Below, piece by piece: positions 1-9,131 of a DNA stretch of 64,000 nt (position 1 is the first letter of the stretch; the number at the start of each line of letters is the position of its first letter). Origin of the DNA: Deinococcus peraridilitoris DSM 19664 (GTDB lineage Bacteria > Deinococcota > Deinococci > Deinococcales > Deinococcaceae); assembly GCF_000317835.1 (NCBI RefSeq), contig NC_019793.1, forward strand, positions 2,918,501-2,982,500, written 5' to 3'. The notes beneath the pieces were generated by a model, which saw nothing but the letters and a program-made list of their open reading frames with translations, was not told the origin of the DNA and made no database searches. The translations under genes and the position numbers were made by a program.

Positions 1-588
1 AAACACCCGGCCGCGCGGCAAGGTGAAGATCTGCTCACCGACGGGTACGCCGGGCACCAGGGGGACGTTGGCGGCTTTGCAGCCCCGGTTGGCGAGGTAA
101 ATGCACAGGGGCGTCTTGCTGACTCGGGAGACGCCGATCAGGACGATGTCGGCTTCAATCAGGTGGTCCTGGGCGCGTCCGTCGTCGTGCCGGACGGTCC
201 ATTCCATCGCTTCGATGCGCTGGAAGTACGCGGCGTCGAGTCGGTGGTGTGGGCTGGGTGTTTCGCGTGGGGTCACGCCGAAAGCCTCGGAAAACACCTG
301 GACGGTGAGGCCGAGCAGGTCGAGGGTCCGGACATGGTGTTCTTGTGCCAGTGTGCTGAGGCGTTTGCTCCAGTCGGCGGTGGCGAGAGTATGCAGGATG
401 ACGCCGCCTTTCGCTTTGGCTTCGCGGACGATGCCGGGCAGGTCGGCAGTGCTGGTCAAGCCGACGTGACGGTGCAGCTGCGTGTCACGCCGGTCGAGGT
501 CGAACTGGGCGAGTGCGGCGCGCGCGGCGGTTTCGGCGCTGAGGCCGGTGGCGTCGGAGACAATGAAGACGTGATAGCGGGCACTCAC
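1..588 (-). CDS. pyruvate,phosphate dikinase regulatory protein (DUF299), 3' part cut by window
   Basis: Bifunctional kinase/pyrophosphorylase family that switches PEP synthase or pyruvate,phosphate dikinase on and off by threonine phosphorylation. Read on the minus strand, 196 codons are visible and the frame runs off the left edge. The N-terminus reads VSARYHVFIVSDATGLSAET, typical of DUF299, and the P-loop-like stretch GVSRVSKTPLCIYLANRG followed by ANVPLVPGVP is the family signature. The start is a GTG at 586-588 preceded by GGGAG. Whether the partner is PpsA or PPDK cannot be seen here. Confidence 0.9.
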   Translation of the reverse strand, partial: MSARYHVFIVSDATGLSAETAARAALAQFDLDRRDTQLHRHVGLTSTADLPGIVREAKAKGGVILHTLATADWSKRLSTLAQEHHVRTLDLLGLTVQVFSEAFGVTPRETPSPHHRLDAAYFQRIEAMEWTVRHDDGRAQDHLIEADIVLIGVSRVSKTPLCIYLANRGCKAANVPLVPGVPVGEQIFTLPRGRVF

Positions 589-757
589 GGGCAACTCCCG
601 TGGCGTGGGGAAGGGGGCGTCATGCCTGATGCTACACACCCTCCTGGCCGGGCAGCAGGGCGCGTGTCTGAAGGGCCGTTCGGAGTTGCCGATGACGGGT
701 GGTGGTCATGGTCAAATGAAGGACGCTGACGCCAGTGGGCGTCCGGGGAGGTCGGGA

Positions 758-1243
758 ATGAACGGGAAACAGAACGCAGAACAGCGCTTGCACCTGCTGG
801 GCATTACGCTGCCCACGCCCCTTGCGCCGTCGGGGAACTTCGTGGGCAGCGTGCAGACAGGACACCTGCTGTTTTTGTCGGGCAAGGGCTGGCCGGTCAG
901 TGCGGAAGCCGTATCGCACCGCAAGGTGGGACGCGAGATCGGCGTGGAGGAGGCTTACGGATTCGCACGTGAAGTGGGGTTGCAGCTGCTCGCCGAGATG
1001 CGTGTGGCCCTGGGGAGCCTGAACCGGGTGCGGCGGGTGGTGAAGGTGCTGGGCATGGTGAACGCCACGCCGGAGTTCACGCAGCATCCTCTGGTGATCA
1101 ATGGATGTTCGGACGTGTTCGTGGAGGTGTTCGGTGAAGCCGGAAAGCACGCGCGCTCTGCCGTGGGAATGGGGTCGTTGCCACGTGGATTCGCCGTCGA
1201 GATCGAGGCGATCGTCGAGGTGAAAGCAGAGGAAGAAGAATAG
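758..1243 (+). CDS. RidA/YjgF-family protein
   Basis: 161 residues, slightly longer than the usual 125-155 of this family. RidA proteins deaminate reactive enamine/imine intermediates made by PLP enzymes. The C-terminal half carries the family pattern: [12 protein letters not shown] then VEIEAIVEV, which keeps the Arg that in E. coli RidA binds the substrate carboxylate. The ATG at 758 follows GGGGAGG at a good distance; an upstream in-frame ATG at 605 would read through the promoter region of the divergent neighbour. The substrate of this subfamily is not evident. It lies just upstream of proS in the same orientation. Confidence 0.85.
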   Translation: MNGKQNAEQRLHLLGITLPTPLAPSGNFVGSVQTGHLLFLSGKGWPVSAEAVSHRKVGREIGVEEAYGFAREVGLQLLAEMRVALGSLNRVRRVVKVLGMVNATPEFTQHPLVINGCSDVFVEVFGEAGKHARSAVGMGSLPRGFAVEIEAIVEVKAEEEE

Positions 1244-1322
1244 CCGGCACGCACGAAGTTCACTTGAAGCGCGGCGGCGAACGGGCCTCCAGGCCTGGAG
1301 GCTCCTTGCTATCCTGGCCCGT

Positions 1323-2786
<1,464 letters not shown>

Positions 2787-2816
2787 TCGAGCGCCGCACC
2801 AGATTCGGTATCGGAG

Positions 2817-2850
2817 AAAAAAGAAGGCGCTTTCGGCGCCTTCTTTTTTG
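2817..2850. terminator. bidirectional intrinsic terminator
   Basis: Stem GAAGGCGC (2823-2830) with GCGCCTTC (2836-2843), loop TTTCG, an A-run before and a T-run after. It sits between the convergent proS and the minus-strand gene at 2864 and can serve both. Confidence 0.9.
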
Positions 2851-2863
2851 ATAAACGCTCGTT

Positions 2864-3061
2864 TCAGCGTGTCGCCGGGCGTCCTTCGAAGGCATTCAGA
2901 ATCGAGCGCGCGAGGTCGAGCGCGTCCTGCCGGTCGAGGTAGACCGTGGTGCGCTCCCCTTTGCACATGATGGCGAGGCTGGTGAGTTCGTTGTCGCGTT
3001 TTCCGATGCCGACGTCCAATGATTCGTGATTGAGCGAGCTGTGATAACGAAGTGTGGTCAT
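2864..3061 (-). CDS. small conserved-looking hypothetical protein
   Basis: 65 residues, starting MTTLRYHSSLNHESLDVGIG and ending LARSILNAFEGRPATR. The centre reads as strand-strand-helix (TVYLDRQDALDLARSIL). No signal peptide or membrane segment. I do not recognise the family. The ATG is preceded by GAGGAA at 8 nt, and the gene ends exactly at a strong terminator, which supports a real gene. Confidence 0.6.
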   Translation of the reverse strand: MTTLRYHSSLNHESLDVGIGKRDNELTSLAIMCKGERTTVYLDRQDALDLARSILNAFEGRPATR

Positions 3062-3409
3062 GAATATTCCTCATTTACAGGGTAGCGGGTGTCGGCCAGG
3101 CCCCGCACTGAGGACTCTTTTACATGTTCTTTCGTCTTTCTGAGGCTTGCTGCTCTCAGTGGCCGGGTTTTGAAAGGAGACTGTCATAAACCAGTTGCTA
3201 CTTTGTGGGGTAGGTTTCCAGCATTTTTTCTCTGGCGGGTGAAACCAAGTGGCGCCCACGACTGAGCGAAGGGGAGAAGTGGGCGCCGAATGGAGCGGGC
3301 AGGCGTCCTCATGTGCGTACGTTCTGCCCAAGACCGTGAGTGCTCCGAAATGAAAGCGACGTGGTTTCAGGGCACGATCTGCTTGATTCGCACCGAGGTA
3401 AGAAACGAC
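3062..3409. other. intergenic region with hairpin and a solo repeat module
   Basis: No convincing gene. Holds an inverted repeat GGCGCCCAC (3251-3259) / GTGGGCGCC (3279-3287) and, directly after it, a 41-bp module at 3294-3334 that is also found inside the MITE-like element at 25694-25921. An 86-codon minus-strand frame across it has no ribosome-binding site and no family features. Confidence 0.55.
3294..3334. repeat. solo copy of a small intergenic repeat module
   Basis: Begins AGCGGGCAGGCGTCCT and ends GTTCTGCCCAAGAC; the same two blocks, with a similar spacer, occur at 25829-25869 inside the larger repeat. The outer GGGCAG/CTGCCC can base-pair. Lies just upstream of the diguanylate cyclase gene. 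Confidence 0.65.
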
Positions 3410-4525
3410 ATGTCGAGCTCGTTGATCAGCCCACCTATCAGGACGTCGTCCTCACAAAGCGTGCGCCTGCGACGAACGCTGTATGGAAGTGTCACGCATC
3501 TGTGTACGGCGACCATCGTTCTGGGCTGCTATCTGATGGGAATGCTGGAAGGCTCCCGCGCTGTGCATTACGGCGTGCTGATCGTGCTGATCAACCTGAT
3601 TTTCGTAGCCCTGATCGCGTCCGGGTTGAACCTTCGTTTTCGGGATCCCAGCATGACCGCCGCGCAGGTCTTTATTTCCCTGTGGCCGTCGATTTACGTC
3701 ATGTATTACCTGGGTGAACCTCAGGCCCGCATGGCGTTTTTGTTGATGGGAACGGTTGGCATGCTTTTTGGGGTCTTTGCCCTCAATTTCCGGGGCTTGT
3801 TTTTGTTGGGGGTTTCGCTGCTTCTGGCGTATCTGGCGCTGCTCGCCGTCTTCGTTGCGCGTGAGCCGGCGCGCATCGACCTGCGGGTGGAGGTGGTCAT
3901 CGTCTTCGCTTATGCAGTCGTGCTGATTCTGGTTGCTTCGCTGGGCAACCAGATGACGGCGTTACGCCGGACACTCAAGGAGCGCAACCGGAAACTCGAG
4001 ACAGCCCTCAGTGAGCTTGAGGAGTTGGCCACGCGGGATTCGCTGACCCGGCTGCCCAACCGGCGCGCTCTGCTGGAACGCCTGTTGCAAGAGATCGCGC
4101 GCATGGAGCGTCAAAAGAGCAGCGCGGGCGTGTTTTGTGTCTGCCTGCTCGACATTGACTTTTTCAAGCGCGTGAATGACACCTTCGGGCATCAGACGGG
4201 GGACGAGACCTTGTGTCTTGTGGCCGGGGCGTTGCAGCATGCGGTGCGCCGATCAGATTTCGTGGGTCGTTTTGGTGGAGAGGAATTTCTGCTGGTGCTG
4301 ACAGAGGGCACACCGGAAGCCGCTCTGCTGGTGGCCGAGCGGGTGCGCGTGACCGTTGCGGCGTTGCAAATTCCTGGTCAGGCCACGCACGAACGCATTT
4401 CGGCATCACTCGGCGTAACCGCGTACCGGCCTGGTGAGTCGATTGAAACGACCATTGCGCGCGCAGACCGCGCACTGTACTGTGCCAAACATCAGGGACG
4501 AAACCGCGTGGTGTACGACGGCTGA
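3410..4525 (+). CDS. membrane-bound diguanylate cyclase (GGDEF)
   Basis: 371 residues. Residues 25-180 hold about six hydrophobic segments, followed by a short coiled stretch (185-208) and a GGDEF domain from 209 to the end. The active-site loop is GGEEF (289-293) and the product-inhibition I-site RxxD is present as RRSD (280-283), so it should make c-di-GMP and be feedback-inhibited. Start chosen at the ATG at 3410, preceded by GAGGTAAG; upstream in-frame starts run through the repeat module. The sensed signal is unknown. Confidence 0.93.
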   Translation: MSSSLISPPIRTSSSQSVRLRRTLYGSVTHLCTATIVLGCYLMGMLEGSRAVHYGVLIVLINLIFVALIASGLNLRFRDPSMTAAQVFISLWPSIYVMYYLGEPQARMAFLLMGTVGMLFGVFALNFRGLFLLGVSLLLAYLALLAVFVAREPARIDLRVEVVIVFAYAVVLILVASLGNQMTALRRTLKERNRKLETALSELEELATRDSLTRLPNRRALLERLLQEIARMERQKSSAGVFCVCLLDIDFFKRVNDTFGHQTGDETLCLVAGALQHAVRRSDFVGRFGGEEFLLVLTEGTPEAALLVAERVRVTVAALQIPGQATHERISASLGVTAYRPGESIETTIARADRALYCAKHQGRNRVVYDG

Positions 4526-4551
4526 ACAATCAGCCTGAAGTGGGGTTGGTT

Positions 4552-4591
4552 GCAACAACAAGGCGCCGCATGTGCGGCGCCTTGTTGTTGC
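4552..4591. terminator. bidirectional intrinsic terminator
   Basis: Perfect 19-bp stem, arms 4552-4570 and 4573-4591 with a 2-nt loop, located between the convergent diguanylate cyclase and L25 genes. Confidence 0.85.
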
Positions 4592-4596
4592 GGGAA

Positions 4597-5223
4597 TTAC
4601 CGGTCGTTGTCGTCGGCTTCCTGGTTGATGGCCGGGACATGGTCCTGAGCTTCGATCTCGGCTTCGGTGGGCTCGGCTTCCACGATCTTCTGGGGAGGCA
4701 GCACGGCGATCACCGGCAGGTCGGCGTCGACCGCGAGCCTGCAGCCTTCGGGCAGCGAGATTTCGCCCGCCTTGACCGAATCGCCGACGGCAAGGTGCGA
4801 AACGTCCACCACGACTTCGCTGGGAATGCGGCGCGGTCCGGGAGCGATCACCTGCAGGTTGTGCATCACCACGTCGAGAATGCCACCTTCGATGACACCA
4901 CGGGCTCTGCCGGTGGTGTGCACCGGCACCGGCACCTCGATCTCCTGACCGTAGGTGACGAGGTAGAAGTCGGCGTGCACGATGGTGCGTTTGCGGGGAT
5001 CCATCTGCACGCTGCGGACGAGCGCGGGCAAGGTCTCGCCGCCCTCCAGCGCGATCTCGATCAGGCCGTGGGTGCTCTGCTCGCGAAAGACACGATCGAA
5101 GCTGCGCTCTTCGACGGAAAAGGAAACGTTCCTGTCTTTGTTGTAGGCAACGGCGGGAATGTAGCCGTCACGGATTTTGGATTTTCCTGCACGCGGAACA
5201 GCTTTCAATTCAACTACGGACAC
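4597..5223 (-). CDS. rplY: 50S ribosomal protein L25 / general stress protein Ctc (TL5 type)
   Basis: Binds 5S rRNA in the large subunit. About 208 residues, the two-domain CTC/TL5 length, with the L25 domain in residues 1-95 (RDGYIPAVAYN; VHADFYLV) and the beta-rich TL5 C-terminal domain after that (PVPVHTTGRARGVIEGGILD; VDVSHLAVGDSVKAG), ending in an acidic tail. I place the start at the GTG at 5221-5223 because GGAGGT lies just upstream; the ATG at 5235, four codons earlier, overlaps that ribosome-binding site. Confidence 0.93.
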   Translation of the reverse strand: MSVVELKAVPRAGKSKIRDGYIPAVAYNKDRNVSFSVEERSFDRVFREQSTHGLIEIALEGGETLPALVRSVQMDPRKRTIVHADFYLVTYGQEIEVPVPVHTTGRARGVIEGGILDVVMHNLQVIAPGPRRIPSEVVVDVSHLAVGDSVKAGEISLPEGCRLAVDADLPVIAVLPPQKIVEAEPTEAEIEAQDHVPAINQEADDNDR

Positions 5224-5397
5224 AATGACCTCCATGGCGCTTCAGCGCTTCAGCGCGTCAGCGGTGAATGCGTCAATTTAACGTCTTTGCCTCCGAAACG
5301 CGCATGAGCGTTTCCACATGCTCTCTTCAGCCAAATCATGCCACCGGACCCGACAAAGCCAAAGCCGCCCGTAGGACGCCTGTCAGGCGCCTGAGGG

Positions 5398-6321
5398 TTA
5401 CTTGGCGAGGACGGTGCTGAGGTCGGCTTCAGTGATGGACCGGCTCTGCGCGCCGACCTTGGTGGCTGCAAGGGCGCCAGCCGCGTTGGCAGAGCGGGCA
5501 GCCTCCGCGAGGCTCTTGCCGCTCAGCACCGCGTGCGCGAACACCGCGACAAAAGTATCACCGGCGCCGGTGGTGTCCACCACGTCCTCGACCGGAATCG
5601 ATTCCACCAGCTCGGTCTCTTCGGGTGTCCACACGATCGAACCCATCGCGCCGACCTTCACGATGACCTTGCCCGCGCCGCGCTGCGCCAGGGTTGCCAG
5701 GGCCGCGCTGATCGACTGCGTGCCCGTGAGGGACAGCAGCTCGTGCTGATTGAGCAGGATGTAATCGGCCCCCATGACGCTGTCCATCAGGCGTTGTCCT
5801 GCTGCATTGACGGCGCCCGTACCGAGGTCGATCAGCACTGGCACCTGTGCCTTTTGTGCGTATCCCATCGCCTTGACGGCGTATTCACGCTGTGGCCCAC
5901 CGATCAGGCTGTAGGCACTGATGATCAGGGCGTCGCAGGACTCGATGTCCTTTTTCTTGAGCCGCGCCGCGTCAAGCTGCCGGTTGGCCGCGCCCGAGGA
6001 AATCATGGCGCGCCGGCCGTCCAGCGTCTGCATCACCGTGATGGTCGAGGTCAGGTGGTCAGGGTCGGTCTGCACTGCGCTTTCGGAGACACCACTCTCG
6101 CGCACCAGCCGGAGCGCGTAAGCCGCAAACGGATCGTCGCCGACGCGGGCACCCAGCGTCACGCTGTGGCCGAGCCGCGCGAGCGTCACGCTGATGGTGC
6201 CGCCCGCCCCGCCCGGCTGCATGGACGCGCGCAGCGGCGAAACCTCCTCACCGGGCGCGGGAATGCGCTCGAGGTGGTAGAGGTGGTCGACGGTCACATC
6301 ACCGATGACGAAGAATTTCAC
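5398..6321 (-). CDS. PfkB-family carbohydrate kinase
   Basis: Ribokinase-like sugar or nucleoside kinase of 307 residues. The substrate-side signature is GGAGGTISVTLARLG (about 38-52) and the ATP/anion-hole signature is VDTTGAGDTFVAVFAHAV (about 247-264), with the catalytic Asp in GAGD. Starts with GTG (6319-6321) preceded by GGGAGG. It lies downstream of rsmA on the same strand with an 87-bp gap. Sequence alone does not separate ribokinase, fructokinase or adenosine-kinase-like activity. Confidence 0.9.
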   Translation of the reverse strand: MKFFVIGDVTVDHLYHLERIPAPGEEVSPLRASMQPGGAGGTISVTLARLGHSVTLGARVGDDPFAAYALRLVRESGVSESAVQTDPDHLTSTITVMQTLDGRRAMISSGAANRQLDAARLKKKDIESCDALIISAYSLIGGPQREYAVKAMGYAQKAQVPVLIDLGTGAVNAAGQRLMDSVMGADYILLNQHELLSLTGTQSISAALATLAQRGAGKVIVKVGAMGSIVWTPEETELVESIPVEDVVDTTGAGDTFVAVFAHAVLSGKSLAEAARSANAAGALAATKVGAQSRSITEADLSTVLAK

Positions 6322-6408
6322 TGCAACCTCCCGGCCTCTGCGTTCCGTCCGGCGTAAGACTGGACTTCAGAAACGAGACGGCCCGATATTTCTCTTGAAG
6401 TAGACATT

Positions 6409-7236
6409 TTATCCTAACACGCCCAGTTCCTGAGCGAAGTTGAAAAACACATCGAGCGGCACGTCCTCGGCGCGTACATCCGGACGCAGGCCACTCGCGT
6501 TGAGGGCCTGCTCGATCGCGCCTCCCTCATAGCCTGCCATGCGCAGGTTGTTTCGCAAGGTTTTGCGACGATGATGAAGGGCCGCTTCCAGCAACCGTAC
6601 AAGGCGTACGTCAGGCTTTTGTCCCGAAAAATCCAGCCGGACCACGCTTGAGGTAACGTCTGGCGCGGGAAAGAAGGCACCTTTCGGTACGTCGCGCAGC
6701 AGCCGGACAGAGCCGTACAGCGAGGCGATGGCGCTCAGAAAACCGTAGCCGTCACTGCCGGGACGTGCAGCCAGACGCTCGCCCACTTCGCGCTGCACCA
6801 GCACGGTCGCGCTCGCAAAACGTCCGCTTTCCATGAAGCGGGTCAGCAGCGCCGTCGAGATGTAGTAAGGCAGGTTGGCGATGACGCGGCTGCCTTCGGG
6901 GACGCTCTGATAATCGAACTTGAGTGCGTCCCCCCACACCACACGCACGTCCAGTCCGCTCAGGGTTTCTTGCAGCACAGGCCGCAGACGCTCGTCTTTT
7001 TCGAGCGCGGTGACGTGTGCTCCACGCAGCGCCATTTCGCGGGTGAGCACGCCCAGACCGGGCCCTACCTCAACCACGCTTTCTCCCGGTTTCGCTCCAC
7101 CGGCTTCGGCAATGGCGCGCAACACGTTGCCGTCGACCAAAAAATTCTGCCCGAGGCTTTTGGTGGGCCTCAGGCCATGGCGGGCAAGCAGATCACGCAC
7201 GGTTTTTGGCGAGTACAGCGGTACAGGGTCAGTCAT
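6409..7236 (-). CDS. rsmA: 16S rRNA (adenine1518/1519-N6)-dimethyltransferase
   Basis: KsgA family, 275 residues. SAM-binding motif I reads VVEVGPGLGVLTREMA and motif IV reads VIANLPYYIS (NLPY), both diagnostic. N-terminal LGQNFLVD is the KsgA signature. Modifies two adjacent adenines in helix 45 late in 30S assembly. ATG start at 7236 with AGGA close upstream. Confidence 0.96.
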   Translation of the reverse strand: MTDPVPLYSPKTVRDLLARHGLRPTKSLGQNFLVDGNVLRAIAEAGGAKPGESVVEVGPGLGVLTREMALRGAHVTALEKDERLRPVLQETLSGLDVRVVWGDALKFDYQSVPEGSRVIANLPYYISTALLTRFMESGRFASATVLVQREVGERLAARPGSDGYGFLSAIASLYGSVRLLRDVPKGAFFPAPDVTSSVVRLDFSGQKPDVRLVRLLEAALHHRRKTLRNNLRMAGYEGGAIEQALNASGLRPDVRAEDVPLDVFFNFAQELGVLG

Positions 7237-7388
7237 GAATCCTTGAAAGCAGCGGCCACGGGCGGCCTCAGCAGGAGAGTGAGGAGGAACAGGGGAAAGC
7301 CAAGCCTGGGGGCCCGCTTTCGCGCTGCCTTAAGATACCCCGCTCCCGGCCTTCTGTCTCGGCGGTCACCTCGTCAGGCACACCGGTG

Positions 7389-7880
7389 TCAGGCACACCG
7401 GTCGTCGAAGAGCCGGGCTGCTTCAGCTTCCGAAAGGTCCAGCGCCACCGCCAGTTCGAGCACCACGGCCTTTTTGGCTTGCTGGAAGGCGCTCAGCTCA
7501 CTGGACGCGAGCCCGCGGTGCAGCTGCCGACGGGCCAGCGTGCCGGCCAGCTGGGCCACTTCATAGAGCTGCCCTCCCTCCAGAATGGCTTGCTGCAGGC
7601 GGTGGCGTGGTGGAAAAGCGCTGGGCAGTTGCGTATCCGGACCTTGCAGCACGCTGAGCAGCCGTGGCACCTCGTCTTTGGTCAGGACACGCCGCAGGCC
7701 CAGCGCCGAGGCCTTCTCGACCGGAACCAGCACCTGCATGCCGCCGGTGCGCAGCTCGATGTCGTAATACGGCCTCACCTCGCCTCCGACCGAGCGCTGA
7801 GTGATGGCGCGCACGACGCCGGGGCCGTGCTTGGGATACACCACCTGATCGCCTGGGGCGAGGGTGAGCAGTTGAGTCAT
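7389..7880 (-). CDS. CarD-domain transcriptional regulator
   Basis: 163 residues. N-terminal CarD/TRCF RNA-polymerase-interacting domain: LAPGDQVVYPKHGPGVVRAI, then LVPVEKASALGLRRVL; the C-terminal helical half resembles CdnL. Such proteins bind the RNA polymerase beta subunit and stabilise open complexes. Start at the ATG at 7880, with GGAG just upstream; a longer frame to 7955 has no site. It is one of two CarD-domain genes here (see 51194-51694), with clearly different sequences. Confidence 0.85.
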   Translation of the reverse strand: MTQLLTLAPGDQVVYPKHGPGVVRAITQRSVGGEVRPYYDIELRTGGMQVLVPVEKASALGLRRVLTKDEVPRLLSVLQGPDTQLPSAFPPRHRLQQAILEGGQLYEVAQLAGTLARRQLHRGLASSELSAFQQAKKAVVLELAVALDLSEAEAARLFDDRCA

Positions 7881-8332
7881 GTCATCTCCAGGGCGGGGCC
7901 GCAAGGTTGCGGATGATCGAGGATAGCAGGATGTCCGCAGGATCGCCGAGAACACGACGAGGCTGAACTCACGGACCTAAAGCGGTTGTCAAAGACATGG
8001 ATAGGTTTTTGATCCATGTCTTTGACCGAGCGGAGAGCGCGCAGTGCCCGAAACCGCTTTTGGGCACGCTGTCAGCGCGGGGAGCGAGTGACCTTGACCA
8101 GGAGCGGATGGAAATGGAATTGATGGAGTGTCTTCCTCCAAGGGTGGAATGGACAAACGCTCTAAGCTTCGTGAACATCGGGCTTGCTCACTTTAGCGTC
8201 CCGGCGGGCGGCGCCGTGTCCTGTTTGCCGTCGGCGATTTCGGTGAGCCTGCCATCGCGGGAAAACCCGGCAGCCGACTCGGCGCGCTCTGCCATTTGGG
8301 TGTCCTGGGTTGCCGCACCCTATCCTGAATTC
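7881..8332. other. intergenic region between divergent genes, holds MITE-like repeat
   Basis: Apart from the repeat at 7978-8165 and the -10 box of the next gene (TATCCT, 8321-8326) I see no gene. The plus-strand frame open from 7997 through the repeat is only a read-through of the TPR gene frame. Confidence 0.6.
7978..8165. repeat. MITE-like element, copy A (188 bp)
   Basis: Left end TAAAGCGGTTGTC (7978-7990) and right end GACAAACGCTCTA (8153-8165) are imperfect inverted repeats (11 of 13). Inside lies a perfect 15-bp inverted repeat around a short loop (GTCAAAGACATGGAT, then its complement) and GTGCCC/GGGCAC. No open frame of its own. Copy B at 25694-25921 is nearly identical apart from an extra internal module. 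TA at both ends suggests a TA-targeting transposase acting in trans. Confidence 0.8.
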
Positions 8333-9130
8333 ATGGAAAACGACGTGAACTGGCAAATGAGCCTGCGCGAAGCGCGCTTCACCGAGGCGGCGGCGCGGGC
8401 GCGGCTGGCCGGAGCGGCCCCTGACGCGATGGCTGCCCTGGAGGACCTGGCCGAAGTCGAGCGAATGGTCAAGGCCAAGCGCTACGGCCCGGCCCGGCGG
8501 GCACTCAAGCGTTATCAGGATAACCTGGACGGGGTCAGCGACCTGTCCTTGCGCGCCCTGGTGAACGTCGACGCCCTGGAGCACGGGGTGGTGGCCCTGG
8601 AGGAAACCGAGCGCGCCCGTCTGCATGAAAGTGCGGTGTTGCGCGAACGGCTTGCCCCGGCGCTCGCCCATCCTGTCACGCGGGCCGAAGCGCACAACGC
8701 CCTGGGGGTACTGCAGGCCCTGCAGAATGACGCCCAGGCGGCTCGCGCGGCTTTTGACGATGCGCTCGAGGCCGATCCGAGACATTACCGAGCCCTGACC
8801 AACATCGGAAACCTGTTGCTCGAGGAGGGTGATCCGGTCGCGGCCGAGGGCTATTACCGCCGGGCGCTGGAGCTGAACGCCGAGTATGCGGGAGCTCACC
8901 ACAACCTGGCCGTGGCGCTGCGTCGCCAGCGCAAGATCGCCGCGTCGGTGCGCTCGCTCAAGACCGGACAACGCTTGATGGCCCGTCAGAGCAACCGCGA
9001 TGGACGTGAGGAAGCCCGCGAGCGTTTCGGTCGGCTGGGTGCGCCCGAGAGCACCCGAAAGCTGGTGCGCTGGGTGCTGATCGCGATGGCCGTATTGATC
9101 GTGTTTTACCTGTTGCGCGGAGGAGCCTGA
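8333..9130 (+). CDS. TPR-repeat protein with C-terminal membrane anchor
   Basis: 265 residues. Residues 115-220 contain TPR-like helical pairs (NALGVLQALQNDAQAARAAF; NIGNLLLEEGDPVAAEGYYR; HHNLAVALRRQRKIAASVRS). A single hydrophobic segment near the C-terminus (VLIAMAVLIVFYLL) makes it a tail-anchored protein with the TPRs in the cytoplasm. TATCCT at 8321-8326 lies 6 nt before the ATG, so translation is probably leaderless. Followed one base later by nnr, so probably co-transcribed. The partner protein is unknown. Confidence 0.8.
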   Translation: MENDVNWQMSLREARFTEAAARARLAGAAPDAMAALEDLAEVERMVKAKRYGPARRALKRYQDNLDGVSDLSLRALVNVDALEHGVVALEETERARLHESAVLRERLAPALAHPVTRAEAHNALGVLQALQNDAQAARAAFDDALEADPRHYRALTNIGNLLLEEGDPVAAEGYYRRALELNAEYAGAHHNLAVALRRQRKIAASVRSLKTGQRLMARQSNRDGREEARERFGRLGAPESTRKLVRWVLIAMAVLIVFYLLRGGA

Positions 9131-9131
9131 G

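Noticed and set aside
7997..8332. 112-codon N-terminal extension of the TPR protein
   Set aside because: It runs through the MITE-like repeat; the leaderless promoter (TATCCT) and ATG at 8333 are better.
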